Origin: Pseudarthrobacter chlorophenolicus A6
GTDB lineage: Bacteria > Actinomycetota > Actinomycetes > Actinomycetales > Micrococcaceae
NCBI RefSeq assembly: GCF_000022025.1
Contig: NC_011886.1
Location: 3,823,209-3,887,208 of the forward strand
Length of the DNA: 64,000 bases
Direction of reading: 5' to 3'
Both the position numbers and the translations under genes were made by a program. The notes beneath the pieces are model-generated. The model was not told the origin of the DNA. It was given only the letters and a program-made list of their open reading frames with translations, and ran no database searches. Positions 36,002 through 44,215 of this stretch are shown here, piece by piece (positions within the stretch are counted from its first letter, which is position 1; the number at the start of each line of letters is the position of its first letter).

Positions 36002-36873
36002 CGGATGCTCCCGCCCGCGGTGCCCGCCGTCGTCGGGCGCTCCCCGGAACGGCCCCACAGAGCCTGGCCTTGGCGATGCAGTCCGCCGGGGCGGCCATAG
36101 GCCAGCGCCACCACCGCCACCGCGACGGCCACCAGGACGAGTGACAGGGCGACGGCGGCATCGGGATCAGTCTCGCGCTGGAGGTAGATCTCCAGCGGCA
36201 GGGTGCGGGTAACGCCCTGCAGGCTGCCCGCGAAAGTGAGGGTGGCGCCGAACTCCCCCAGGCTGCGGGCAAACGAAAGCACGGCTCCGGAGACCAGCCC
36301 CGGGAGGATCAGCGGAAGGGTGACGCGGCGGAACACGACGCCCGGCGGCGCGCCGAGGGTGGCGGCCACGGCCTCGTACTTCTGCCCGCCGATCCTCAGC
36401 GCCCCCTCAAGACTGACCACCAGGAACGGCAGGGCCACGAAGGTCTGCGCAAGGACCACGGCGGTGGTGGAGAAGGCGATCTGGATGCCGAGGACCTGCA
36501 GTGCGCCGCCGAGGAGTCCCTGCCGGCCGAAGGTGTAGAGCAGCGCAATGCCGCCCACCACAGGCGGCAGCACCAGCGGCAGCAGGACCAGGGAGCGGAG
36601 CAGCCGCTGGAAGGGGAAGCTGCCGCGGGCCAGGACAAGGGTCAGCGGAACGCCGAGGACGATGCACAGGAGCGTGCTCGCGGCCGATGTGCGCAGGCTC
36701 AGTCCAAGTGCGTCCAGTGCAGACTCTGAGGTGACCAGCGGAATGAAGTTTGCCCAGTTGACCCGGGCCACGATGGCTACCAGGGGCAGGACCACCACCA
36801 GGGCGGCCAGGACAGCCAGTCCGGAAACCCACCGCGGGATGCCGGTATACGGCTGCCGCGCCCGAAGATTCAT
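35998..36873 (-). CDS. modB: Molybdate ABC transporter permease
   Basis: The 291-residue membrane protein has about six helices and the permease EAA-type loop ([20 protein letters not shown], near residues 185-204), where ModC docks. A helix-rich segment with [17 protein letters not shown] precedes it. It is coupled to modA upstream and modC downstream by 4-base overlaps, which gives the classic modABC order. The C-terminus is somewhat longer than usual and ends in a Gly/Ser-rich tail. Confidence 0.92.
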   Translation of the reverse strand: MNLRARQPYTGIPRWVSGLAVLAALVVVLPLVAIVARVNWANFIPLVTSESALDALGLSLRTSAASTLLCIVLGVPLTLVLARGSFPFQRLLRSLVLLPLVLPPVVGGIALLYTFGRQGLLGGALQVLGIQIAFSTTAVVLAQTFVALPFLVVSLEGALRIGGQKYEAVAATLGAPPGVVFRRVTLPLILPGLVSGAVLSFARSLGEFGATLTFAGSLQGVTRTLPLEIYLQRETDPDAAVALSLVLVAVAVAVVALAYGRPGGLHRQGQALWGRSGERPTTAGTAGGSIR

Positions 36874-37664
36874 TGTCCGCCTGGGCCGAACCCGGCCTGG
36901 GCGAGAACCCGCTGGCCGTCGGATCCCAGCACGAGGTCGACGAAGGCCCTGGCCGCTTCCTTGTCCTTTGCCCCGGCCAGGGCCGTGATGGGGTACCTGT
37001 TGACGGCGGCACCGGCCTCCGGGAACGGGATGCTGTCCACCTTGGTCCCGGCTGATTTGACATCCGTGACATACACCAGGCCGGCGTCGGCTTCACCGGA
37101 GGTGACCTTGCCCAGGACGTCGGTCACCGCGTTTTCCTCGCTGACCGGGCGGAGGGTGACCCCCGCCTTGTCCGCCACCGTGGCGGCGGCCGCTCCGCAG
37201 GGCACCTGCTTGGCGCAGGTCACCAGCCGGAGGCCGTCCCTGGCGAGGTCCTGGAACCCGGTGACCCTGGCGGGATTTCCGGCGGGGACCGCAATGGCCA
37301 GGGTGTTGGTGGCGAAAACCCGGGGCTCGCCCTCGGCCAGTCCCGCCCCGGTGACCTTGTCCATGTTCTTGGTGTCCGCGGACGCAAAAACGTCCGCCGG
37401 AGCGCCCTGGTTGATCTGCGTGGCGAGGTCGGAGGAGCCGGCGAAGCTCAGGCTGACGCGGGTGCCGGGGTGCTGTGCCTCGAACGTTTCGACCAACCCG
37501 GTGAAGCTGGACTTGAGCGACGCCGCGGCGAAGACGGTCAGGGTTGTGGCAGCGGGTTCGGATGAGGTGCCTGTGCTGCCCGCCGGTGCGCTGCTGCCGG
37601 CACATCCGGCCAGCCCGGCCGCCAGCGCCATGGCCGCGAACGCCGTGGTGAGGCTTCGTTTCAT
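36870..37664 (-). CDS. modA: Molybdate-binding lipoprotein
   Basis: The 264-residue protein has a lipoprotein signal (hydrophobic stretch, then LAGC around residues 18-21) and a periplasmic-type binding domain with [16 protein letters not shown] at its start, a hallmark of Mod[21 protein letters not shown] follows in the binding lobe. It is the substrate-binding component on the outside of the membrane. Its stop overlaps modB, and its start overlaps the end of the HTH/TOBE regulator gene by 4 bases. Confidence 0.94.
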   Translation of the reverse strand: MKRSLTTAFAAMALAAGLAGCAGSSAPAGSTGTSSEPAATTLTVFAAASLKSSFTGLVETFEAQHPGTRVSLSFAGSSDLATQINQGAPADVFASADTKNMDKVTGAGLAEGEPRVFATNTLAIAVPAGNPARVTGFQDLARDGLRLVTCAKQVPCGAAAATVADKAGVTLRPVSEENAVTDVLGKVTSGEADAGLVYVTDVKSAGTKVDSIPFPEAGAAVNRYPITALAGAKDKEAARAFVDLVLGSDGQRVLAQAGFGPGGQ

Positions 37665-38071
37665 ATTGTTCCCTTCCCCTGCGGGGTTTCAATGATGACG
37701 GTGGTCGCCTTGACCACAGCCGTAGCTACGGACCCCAGCTCGAGGCCCAGGTCCCGGACGGCTTCACTGCTCATCAGGGACACCACCCGGAAGGGTCCGC
37801 ACTGGAGTTCCACCTGCGCCATGACCTTGTCCGCCGTTATCCCGGTCACCAGCCCCACGAACCTGTTGCGGGCCGAACTTCCGGTCCGGTGCGGGTCGTC
37901 GGGAAGCTGGGCGAGTTTCTGGGCGTGCCGGGCGAGCTCCAGCCCGTCCACGGCGAGCCGGCCGGACTCGTCCCTGAGGGCAGTGAGGGAGCCGTTGTCC
38001 GTCCAGCGGCGTACCGTGTCGTCACTGACACCGAGGAAGCGGGCAGCCTCTGAAACGCGAATGAGGGTCAT
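37661..38071 (-). CDS. Helix-turn-helix protein with TOBE-like molybdate-binding domain
   Basis: The 136-residue protein has an excisionase/MerR-like helix-turn-helix (SEAARFLGVSDDTVRRWTDN, residues about 7-26) and a C-terminal TOBE or Mop domain (ARNRFVGLVTGITADKVMAQ onward). Such proteins bind molybdate and could regulate the mod operon, which it leads. The ATG at 38071 seems leaderless: TACTAT on the minus strand ends 6 bases upstream. A longer open frame to 38251 lacks a start signal. It takes the place of ModE in this organism, but with a different DNA-binding domain. Confidence 0.85.
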   Translation of the reverse strand: MTLIRVSEAARFLGVSDDTVRRWTDNGSLTALRDESGRLAVDGLELARHAQKLAQLPDDPHRTGSSARNRFVGLVTGITADKVMAQVELQCGPFRVVSLMSSEAVRDLGLELGSVATAVVKATTVIIETPQGKGTI

Positions 38072-38203
38072 TCGCTCATAGTAGTTCGTATCTGCGGACA
38101 GGATTGCCAATTTAACCCGCAGATCGGATTGTGACTGCGGCGCCGCTTTTGGCGGGTTTCGCCCTGCCGGGCGGCAGCGGGGCGGCGGCACTACACTTCC
38201 TGC

Positions 38204-39073
38204 ATGGCCATTTACCTTGACCCGCCATTGTGGCCTGCGCACGGAACGCACTTCTCACATCTGGTTTCGGACAGTTCGCTGGAGGAGCTGCATGCTTTCG
38301 CCGGCGCCGCGGGCATCCCGGAGCGGGCGTTCGACGGCGACCATTACGATGTGCCGGAGCGGCGCTTTGATGACCTGGTGACTGCCGGCGCCGTACCCGT
38401 GGAGGCGCGGGTCCTGGTGCGGAAACTGATCGCCAGCGGACTGCGGATCCCCGCGCGGCAGCGGAACAAATCCCTCAAGGTGCCGCTGCTGAACAGGTGG
38501 AACACCATCATGGACGGCCATGATGCCCTGTTCCTGGACCTGCTGGACCGCTGGAGCGAACCGTACCGGCACTATCACGGCTGCACCCACCTGCTCTCGG
38601 TCCTCGAGGCGTTGGACCTGCTCACCGAGCCCGCCGAACCTCCCCGCACGGTGCTGCTGGCAGCCTGGTTCCATGACGCCGTCTACCGGGGAATCGCGGA
38701 GCAGGACGAGGAGGAGTCCGCACGCCTGGCGGAGGACCGGCTGGCCGACGCCGGGCTCCCCGACGCGGAGGTGGACGAGGTTGCCCGGCTGGTGCGCCTG
38801 ACCTCGGACCACCGGCCGGAACCGGGGGACGACGGCGGCGCCCTCCTCTGTGACGCGGACCTTTCCGTCCTCGGCGGGGAACCGGACCAGTACGCCCGCT
38901 ACGTGGCCGCCGTGCGCAAAGACTATGCGCACATTGGCGACGAAGACTTCGCCGCCGGCCGGGCCGCCGTCGTACGCCATCTGCTCGAACTGGACCCGTT
39001 GTTCCACAGCCCCCGCGCAAAGGCGCTGTGGGAGGACTCCGCGCACCGCAACCTGAAGGGCGAACTGGCATGA
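38204..39073 (+). CDS. DUF4031 and HD-domain fusion protein
   Basis: The 289-residue protein has two parts. Residues 1-85 match DUF4031 (MAIYLDPPLWPAHGTHFSHL and the DHYDVP region). The rest (about 95-289) is an HD-type metal-dependent phosphohydrolase region, with HYHGCTH near residues 123-129, WFHDAVYRG near 154-162 and LTSDHRPE near 203-210 as candidate metal ligands. The substrate is unknown, and nucleotides are the usual guess for HD proteins. The start is probably leaderless, with TACACT at 38192-38197 6 bases before the ATG. It is coupled to the next gene by an ATGA overlap. Confidence 0.8.
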   Translation: MAIYLDPPLWPAHGTHFSHLVSDSSLEELHAFAGAAGIPERAFDGDHYDVPERRFDDLVTAGAVPVEARVLVRKLIASGLRIPARQRNKSLKVPLLNRWNTIMDGHDALFLDLLDRWSEPYRHYHGCTHLLSVLEALDLLTEPAEPPRTVLLAAWFHDAVYRGIAEQDEEESARLAEDRLADAGLPDAEVDEVARLVRLTSDHRPEPGDDGGALLCDADLSVLGGEPDQYARYVAAVRKDYAHIGDEDFAAGRAAVVRHLLELDPLFHSPRAKALWEDSAHRNLKGELA

Positions 39074-39885
39074 ACGCACCGGGCTCGAACCCGCGGCACA
39101 CCAGGACGGCGAATGCCGCGCACTGGCAGCTCCCCTATACAGTCCGCTTCGAGTGGGGACCGGACGCGGCCGCCATCACCTCCGGCGCCGACCTTGCCGT
39201 GGTGGTGGACGTCCTGTCCTTCACCACCTGTGTGAGCGTGGCGCTGGACCGTGGCGCGGAGGTGTTCCCTTACGCGTGGAAGGACACCAGCGCCGAGGAC
39301 TTCGCCGCCCACCACGGCGCACAGCTTGCCGGACCGCGCGACGGCGGCGGGCTCAGCCTGTCCCCCGCCAGCCTGCGCGCCGCGGACTCCCTGGACCGGG
39401 TGGTGCTCCCCTCCCCCAACGGCTCAGCACTCTGCCATGAACTGGCCGGCCACGTTCCGCTGGTAGCCGCGGTGTCCCTCCGCAACGCGGCGGCAACAGC
39501 CGACTGGGTGGCCGCGAACCTGCCGGAGGACGCTGTGATTGCCGTGATCGCCGCCGGTGAGCGCTGGCACGACGGAACCCTCCGGCCCGCCGTGGAGGAC
39601 CAGATCGGTGCCGGCGCCTTCATCGCAGGCCTGGCAGCTACGGGCAGGGGCGGCTACGACGCGGATGAAGGCAGGGACGGCCGGCACGGCTACTCACCCG
39701 AAGCCGTGGCGGCAATGGCCGTCTACGAAGCAGCCGAGCCGCGGCTGCGGGAGATGCTGCACGGCTGCGCCAGCGGCCGCGAACTGACGGGCGCCGGCTA
39801 CGCTGAGGACGTGGACATCGCCGCGGAACTGGACGACAGCGATACCGTGGCCATCCTGGCGGACGGCGTATTCCGGCGCAGGTGA
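39070..39885 (+). CDS. ComB-like 2-phosphosulfolactate phosphatase family protein
   Basis: The 271-residue protein matches the ComB family by VVVDVLSFTTCVSVALDRG near residues 41-59, the conserved AGPRDGGGLSLSP region and VLPSPNGSALCHEL, which resembles the family active-site strand. The archaeal member works in coenzyme M synthesis, which is not expected here, so the substrate in actinobacteria is probably a different phospho-acid. It is coupled by a 4-base overlap to the HD-domain gene, which suggests a shared process that I cannot name. Confidence 0.8.
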   Translation: MNAPGSNPRHTRTANAAHWQLPYTVRFEWGPDAAAITSGADLAVVVDVLSFTTCVSVALDRGAEVFPYAWKDTSAEDFAAHHGAQLAGPRDGGGLSLSPASLRAADSLDRVVLPSPNGSALCHELAGHVPLVAAVSLRNAAATADWVAANLPEDAVIAVIAAGERWHDGTLRPAVEDQIGAGAFIAGLAATGRGGYDADEGRDGRHGYSPEAVAAMAVYEAAEPRLREMLHGCASGRELTGAGYAEDVDIAAELDDSDTVAILADGVFRRR

Positions 39886-39908
39886 GGAATGTTCCTGCGA
39901 AGGGCCGG

Positions 39909-40073
39909 CTACTGCGTGAGCTGCTGGACCGAACCCGGGATGAAGCCCAAAGTCCTGATCAACGCCATAGTGGCAATGCCGTAGCCAATAGCCAGGGCAG
40001 CGATTGCCAGCAGCTTCCCGCGTTGCGAGTCTAGCTCTGACCGGGATCCCGCAAAAATGGCCAGAGCGCGGGA
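39909..40073 (-). other. In-frame open continuation after the YccF stop codon
   Basis: Reading on through the YccF gene's TAG in the same frame gives 54 more codons to the next TAG, with the protein-like stretch LDSQRGKLLAIAALAIGYG and a second hydrophobic part ending SVQQLTQ. No ATG, GTG or TTG start with a ribosome-binding site is visible, so it is not called as a gene. It could be the remains of a small membrane protein or of a longer YccF protein. Confidence 0.35.
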
Positions 40074-40475
40074 CTAGCGGTAGGTGCTCACGAACGGGGT
40101 GCTGGTGGGCACGATCTGCTTGCCCAGCGGCATCAGGGACACCGGGATGAGCTTCAGGTTGGCGATGGCCAAGGGAATGCCGATGATGGTGATGGCCATC
40201 GCGATCGCGGTGGCGACATGGCCGATAGCGATCCAGATGCCGGCCACCAGCAGCCAGATCACGTTGCCCAGCAGGGCGAACGGCCCGTTGCCGCCCGGCT
40301 TGTCCACCACCATCTGCCCGAAAGGCCACAGCGCATAGGCCGCGATCCGGAACGAGGCGATGCCCCACGGAATGGTCACGATCAGCAGGCAGCAGATTAC
40401 CCCTGCCGCGAAGTACCCCAGCGCCAGCCAGAAGCCGCCGAATACCAGCCAGATGATGTTGAGCAGTGTCTTCAT
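40074..40475 (-). CDS. YccF-domain membrane protein
   Basis: The 133-residue protein has two YccF repeats, each with two membrane-spanning parts (NIIWLVFGGFWLALGYFAAG and NVIWLLVAGIWIAIGHVAT as the repeat starts) and the conserved ITIIGIPLAIANLKL and IVTIPWGIASFRIA segments. YccF proteins are small inner-membrane proteins of unknown function. The ATG at 40475 appears leaderless: GACAAT on the minus strand ends 6 bases upstream. A longer frame to 40553 has no start signal. Confidence 0.9.
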   Translation of the reverse strand: MKTLLNIIWLVFGGFWLALGYFAAGVICCLLIVTIPWGIASFRIAAYALWPFGQMVVDKPGGNGPFALLGNVIWLLVAGIWIAIGHVATAIAMAITIIGIPLAIANLKLIPVSLMPLGKQIVPTSTPFVSTYR

Positions 40476-40583
40476 GCATCCATTGTCCACCGCGACTGCG
40501 AACCCGAACGTGGGGGATCCCCCTGAGCGGACCCTGAATGGCCTGACTGACAACGCCCGAACACAGGGTTTACGGGGGCAGTC

Positions 40584-41195
40584 CTAGACTTTCGCGCCGG
40601 CCTTTGCGGCACCCACGAAGGCCCGGATCTTTGCCAGGTCCTTGACCCCGCGGGATGCCTCCACGCCGGAGGACACGTCCACGCCCCAGGCGTGGGCCGC
40701 CACGGAAGCATCCCGGACGTTGGCTGCGTCCAGCCCGCCGGCGAGCAACCACTGGCGGCCCTTCAGGACCGGGAGATCCGCCATGGACGCATAGTCCCAG
40801 CTCTCACCCGAGCCGGGTACGGCGGCATCGATCAGGAGGAGGTCTTCGCCCCAGTCCTCCAGCTCATCCGGCCCGGCACCAACGGTGACCGCCCTGACCA
40901 GCTTCATGCCGGCGTCGTGCACTGTGGCAACATCCGTGCGGGTGCGCTCGCCGTGCAGCTGGATCCACTGCAGCCCCGCGGCGCGGGCAATGGCAACGGC
41001 GTCGGCCACAGGCTCAGAGCGGAAGACGGCAATGGGCGTGACGCCGGCAGGCACGTCCGCCAGCAAGGTGGAAACCTGGCCGGGAGAGACCACCCGCGGG
41101 CTGGCGGTCAGGACGAATCCCACCGCATCCGCCCCGGCATCCACCGCTTCACGGATGGATTCAGACGTGCTGAGACCACACACTTTGACGAACAT
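40584..41195 (-). CDS. trpF: Phosphoribosylanthranilate isomerase
   Basis: TrpF catalyses the Amadori rearrangement in tryptophan biosynthesis. The 203-residue TIM barrel starts with MFVKVCGLST, in which the Cys is the catalytic base, and continues with GADAVGFVLTASPRVVSP, QLHGERT and LAGGLDAANV, and ends with GVDVSSGVEASRGVKDLAKI, where the phosphate binds. It has a GAAGGAG ribosome-binding site. Other trp genes are not adjacent, which is common in these bacteria. Confidence 0.95.
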   Translation of the reverse strand: MFVKVCGLSTSESIREAVDAGADAVGFVLTASPRVVSPGQVSTLLADVPAGVTPIAVFRSEPVADAVAIARAAGLQWIQLHGERTRTDVATVHDAGMKLVRAVTVGAGPDELEDWGEDLLLIDAAVPGSGESWDYASMADLPVLKGRQWLLAGGLDAANVRDASVAAHAWGVDVSSGVEASRGVKDLAKIRAFVGAAKAGAKV

Positions 41196-41343
41196 TCCCG
41201 GGCTCCTTCAGGCTGTTTTCGTGTTGACCCCCCGCAGGAGAGTAACAGGGCCGGGTCCAACCTGCGATGCGTGCCCACGTAATCAACCGCGCACTGCCAG
41301 GCAGCGGAACCGGCCGGCCCCGGCCGCGAACTAGGCTGGGCAG

Positions 41344-41919
41344 ATGCAGATCATCCGTTTCGCAGAACTCAAGGCCACTCCCTGGCGCAACGGCGGCGGC
41401 ACCACGCGGGAAGTCCTCAGCGGCCCGGCCGGCGAACCGGCCACGGCTGACGGGTGGGGCTGGCGGGTGAGCCTCGCCGATGTCACCAAGGCCGGTGACT
41501 TCTCACCGTTCCCGGGCTGCGAGCGCGTGCTGACCGTGGTGGAGGGCGACCTCCTGCTCCTCAGCGTGGACGGCTCCGAACGTCCGGTGGAAAAGTACCG
41601 GCCGTTCCGGTTCGACGGCGGCGCCGCCACCACTGCCGCCCTGCCCACCGGAGACATCAGGAACCTCAACGTCATCGCCCGGACAGATGCGTTCAAGGGC
41701 TACGCATCCGTCATCGAAATCTCCAAGAAGCGCGCCCACCCGGTGTTTGCGGGACAGATCGCCGTCCTGCTGCAAGGGCAGGCTACGGTGGAGGACGGGG
41801 CCGGCGGTTCAGCTGATCTTGCGCGGTACGACTCGGTGGTGGGATCCGATGACGCGACTCCGGAGGTCACCGGCCGCGGGTTCCTCGCCGTGGTGTCCAT
41901 CGATCCTGCAACGGACTGA
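41344..41919 (+). CDS. HutD/Ves-family cupin-like protein
   Basis: The 191-residue protein begins MQIIRFAELKATPWRNGGGT, the HutD/Ves signature, and shows the cupin-like FPGCERVLTVVEGD and further beta strands. HutD is linked to histidine use in some bacteria and Ves to cold response in E. coli, but the biochemical role is not settled. No hut genes are seen nearby. The start appears leaderless, with TAGGCT at 41332-41337 ending 6 bases before the ATG. Confidence 0.87.
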   Translation: MQIIRFAELKATPWRNGGGTTREVLSGPAGEPATADGWGWRVSLADVTKAGDFSPFPGCERVLTVVEGDLLLLSVDGSERPVEKYRPFRFDGGAATTAALPTGDIRNLNVIARTDAFKGYASVIEISKKRAHPVFAGQIAVLLQGQATVEDGAGGSADLARYDSVVGSDDATPEVTGRGFLAVVSIDPATD

Positions 41920-42021
41920 CCCGCCGGCCATCCGGACGCGGCCAAGGACGGTCTCAACCCCCTCGAGGCCCGAGATTTTCCCCTCTGGTGGGAGCTCAGG
42001 TCCGTCCCTACACTCGGCACT

Positions 42022-42552
42022 ATGACCACAACAACGTTCAACGCTCTCCTGTCCACCCAGATCGGCAACGAATTCACGGCGTCCCAGCAGTACATCGCCG
42101 TTGCCACGTGGTTCGCCAACCAGGACCTGCCCCAGTTGGCCCGCTACTTCTTCCGCCAGTCCGTGGAGGAACGGAACCACGCCATGATGATGGTCCAGTA
42201 CATGCTGGACCGCGACATTCCCTTCAGCATTCCGGGCGTTCCGGCTGTCCGGACCGATTTCGCCAAGGTCACCGAGCCGCTGGCCCTCGCGCTGCAGCAG
42301 GAAAAGGAAGTCACCAGGAACATCGAGGACCTGTTCCGTGCCGCCCGCGCCGAAAACGACGCCCTGGGCGAGCAGTTCATGCTCTGGTTCCTCAAGGAAC
42401 AGGTGGAGGAAGTGGCGTCAATGACCACGCTGCTGAACATCGCCGAACGGGCGGACAACCTCTTCGACATCGAGAACTTCATCGCACGGGAAACCGTGGG
42501 CGACGGCGGCCGCGACGCCAACGCGCCGGAAGCCGCCGGCGGCGCGCTCTGA
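42022..42552 (+). CDS. Non-haem ferritin
   Basis: The 176-residue protein is a bacterial ferritin of the Ftn type. Ferroxidase-site residues are visible in NEFTASQQYIA (Glu), VEERNHAMMM (Glu and His), EKEVTRNIEDL and the LKEQVEEVA helix, in the expected four-helix order. It stores iron as a 24-mer in the cytoplasm. The C-terminus has a short Ala/Gly tail. It is probably leaderless: TACACT at 42009-42014 ends 7 bases before the ATG. Confidence 0.95.
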   Translation: MTTTTFNALLSTQIGNEFTASQQYIAVATWFANQDLPQLARYFFRQSVEERNHAMMMVQYMLDRDIPFSIPGVPAVRTDFAKVTEPLALALQQEKEVTRNIEDLFRAARAENDALGEQFMLWFLKEQVEEVASMTTLLNIAERADNLFDIENFIARETVGDGGRDANAPEAAGGAL

Positions 42553-42662
42553 CCTGCTGACGGCTCCGGTTCCGCACACCGTGTGGTGACCTTGGGCACC
42601 AAGGGTGGCCGTCCGCCGTCGGACGTTGCTATGTTGGAAACCAAGGCTCCGCACCCGAGCCT

Positions 42663-42703
42663 CCGGACGACGGTTCAGTACCCGGCACGCGACAAGACTG
42701 GCC
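42663..42703 (+). ncRNA. Guanidine-III riboswitch
   Basis: The element starts CCGGACGA, has GTACCCGG in the middle and CAAGAC near the end, the three blocks that I recall for the guanidine-III (ykkC-III) pseudoknot class. The CCGG arms at 42663-42666 and near 42680-42684 can pair, and CAG (in GGTTCAG) can pair with CTG just before the ribosome-binding site AAAGGA at 42704-42709. The class controls translation by sequestering the ribosome-binding site, and here it directly abuts that site. It precedes two SMR genes, as expected for guanidinium exporters. Confidence 0.9.
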
Positions 42704-42715
42704 AAAGGATCTGTC

Positions 42716-43039
42716 ATGTCGTGGTTAATCCTGGTTCTCTCCGGGGCGCTGGAAGCAGTCTGGGCCGCAGCCCTGCACCGCGCAGCGCAGGCATCCGGCA
42801 AACGCCGCATTGCCCCCTCCATCCTCTTCCTGGTGTCCGTCGCCGCCAGCACCGGCGGCCTGGCCCTCGCCATGCAAACCATCCCCACCGGCACCGCCTA
42901 TGCGGTGTGGGTGGGCGTCGGCGTGGTGCTGACGTCCGCCTACGCGATGGCCAGCAAGGTTGAACGCCCGACGGCGGCGCGCCTGCTCCTGCTGACCGGC
43001 ATCGCAGCGTGCGTGGTGGGCCTGAAGGTGGTGGCGTGA
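42716..43039 (+). CDS. SMR transporter subunit, probable guanidinium exporter
   Basis: The 107-residue protein has four membrane helices and the small multidrug resistance signature: SGALEAVWAAAL with the essential Glu near residue 13, and TIPTGTAYAVWVGVGVV near residues 60-76. The ATG at 42716 follows AAAGGAT; upstream ATGs in frame lack this. A guanidine-III riboswitch precedes it, which strongly suggests export of guanidinium (Gdx activity) rather than broad drug efflux. It overlaps the second SMR gene by one base, so the two may form a heterodimer like EbrAB. Confidence 0.9.
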   Translation: MSWLILVLSGALEAVWAAALHRAAQASGKRRIAPSILFLVSVAASTGGLALAMQTIPTGTAYAVWVGVGVVLTSAYAMASKVERPTAARLLLLTGIAACVVGLKVVA

Positions 43040-43416
43040 TGTTGAAGCGTTCAGCTCCGTGGCTGGTGCTCCTGGCGTCAGCCGTCCTCGAAGCGGTCTG
43101 GGCCACCGCGCTCGGCTTGTCCGACGGCTTCAGCAAGCCGCTGCCCACGATGGTCTTCCTGGTCACCGCCACGCTCAGCATGCTGGGCCTGGGCATGGCC
43201 ATCCGGTCCATCCCGCTGGGCACCGCGTATGCCATCTGGGTGGGCATCGGTGCCGCCCTGACCGTGGGCTGGGCGATGGCCACCGGCGTGGAACCCTTCA
43301 GCGTACTGAAGCTGCTGTTCATCGCCGGGATTGTGGGCTGCGCCGCCGGGCTTAAGGCGCTGCCCACCGGAAAGAATCAGCCGGCTCCCGCGCCTTCCGA
43401 AGCCACAAGCGACTAA
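43039..43416 (+). CDS. SMR transporter subunit, partner of the preceding one
   Basis: The 125-residue protein is the second member of the SMR pair, with SAVLEAVWATALG (essential Glu near residue 17), SIPLGTAYAIWVGIGAAL and four membrane helices. It carries a Pro/Ala-rich C-terminal tail of about 18 residues that the first subunit lacks. ATG 43039 overlaps the TGA of the first gene. As the tails differ, the two subunits may insert in opposite orientations to form an antiparallel heterodimer; this is inferred from the SMR family. Confidence 0.9.
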   Translation: MLKRSAPWLVLLASAVLEAVWATALGLSDGFSKPLPTMVFLVTATLSMLGLGMAIRSIPLGTAYAIWVGIGAALTVGWAMATGVEPFSVLKLLFIAGIVGCAAGLKALPTGKNQPAPAPSEATSD

Positions 43417-43450
43417 CGTGCTGCCTGGCCACAGCCCTTAGGCTGTTGCC

Positions 43451-44077
43451 ATGGATTCCCCCGAGCTCGCCCAGGCTGTTGACGCGCTCCGGCGCCGGCT
43501 GGACCCGGGAACGCGCACCATCCTGGGCATCGCCGGGGCGCCCGGTTCCGGAAAATCCACCCTCGCCGCCAGGCTGCAAGAGGAATTCGGCGCCGGCACG
43601 GCGGTGGTGGTGCCCATGGACGGCTTCCACCTGGGGAACGCCGTCATCGACGGCACGCCGCTGCGGGCGCGGAAGGGCGCCATGGACACGTTTGACGCCG
43701 GCGGGTATCTTTCGCTGCTCCGCCGCCTGGCGGCAAGGGATGAGGCAGTGGTCTACGCCCCTGAATTCCGGCGCACCCTTGACGAGCCGGTGGCGGCGTC
43801 CATTGCGGTGCCGGCCGATGTTCCGCTGGTGATCACCGAGGGCAACTACCTGCTGGCCGATCAGGAACCGTGGAAGGAGATCCGGGCGCAGCTTGACGAG
43901 GTGTGGTTCCTGGAGACACCCCACGAGCTGCGGATCAGCCGGCTGGTGGCCCGGCACGTCTCATTCGGGATGCCGCCCGAGGCCGCGGAAGCCTGGGCCA
44001 ACGGTCCCGACGAGGCCAACGCGGTCCTGATCCGGTCCACCCGCCACGCTGCCAGCCATATCATCCCCTGGCGCTGA
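43451..44077 (+). CDS. Nucleoside/uridine kinase-like P-loop protein
   Basis: The 208-residue protein has a P-loop GAPGSGKST near residues 29-37, then VVPMDGFHLGNAVIDG, typical of the uridine kinase/pantothenate kinase group, with LRARKGAMDTFDAGGY and VITEGNYLLADQEPW further on. It is of the YFH7/FrcK-like nucleoside kinase family in actinobacteria, whose substrate (fructose, nucleoside or another) is not resolved. It seems leaderless: TAGGCT at 43439-43444 ends 6 bases before the ATG. Confidence 0.85.
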   Translation: MDSPELAQAVDALRRRLDPGTRTILGIAGAPGSGKSTLAARLQEEFGAGTAVVVPMDGFHLGNAVIDGTPLRARKGAMDTFDAGGYLSLLRRLAARDEAVVYAPEFRRTLDEPVAASIAVPADVPLVITEGNYLLADQEPWKEIRAQLDEVWFLETPHELRISRLVARHVSFGMPPEAAEAWANGPDEANAVLIRSTRHAASHIIPWR

Positions 44078-44142
44078 CCACCCCGTTTCCGGGCAGTCAT
44101 TCCGGCAGCACCCGCTGGGTTTCCCCACCTTTGAGGCAGGCC

Positions 44143-44169
44143 GACGGCGTGTCCCGGGGACACGCCGTC
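44143..44169. terminator. Perfect inverted repeat between convergent genes
   Basis: GACGGCGTGTCCC and its exact complement flank a single G. It lies between the kinase and choline oxidase genes, which converge. It has no T-run, so its role as a terminator is inferred. Confidence 0.6.
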
Positions 44170-44215
44170 GTACCTTCCATCCGCCCCGCCAAAGCCGGGG
44201 AATTCCAGCGGCGAA

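Noticed and set aside
39694..40479. A 261-codon minus-strand frame across the YccF gene and its downstream region
   Set aside because: It is out of frame with YccF, crosses the end of the ComB-like gene and has no family signature.
42553..42715. Guanidine-I or guanidine-II riboswitch before the SMR genes
   Set aside because: The conserved blocks of those two classes are missing, while the guanidine-III blocks are present in order.
44143..44169. The perfect inverted repeat as the end of an insertion sequence
   Set aside because: There is no transposase or second copy nearby. Its place between convergent genes suggests a terminator.
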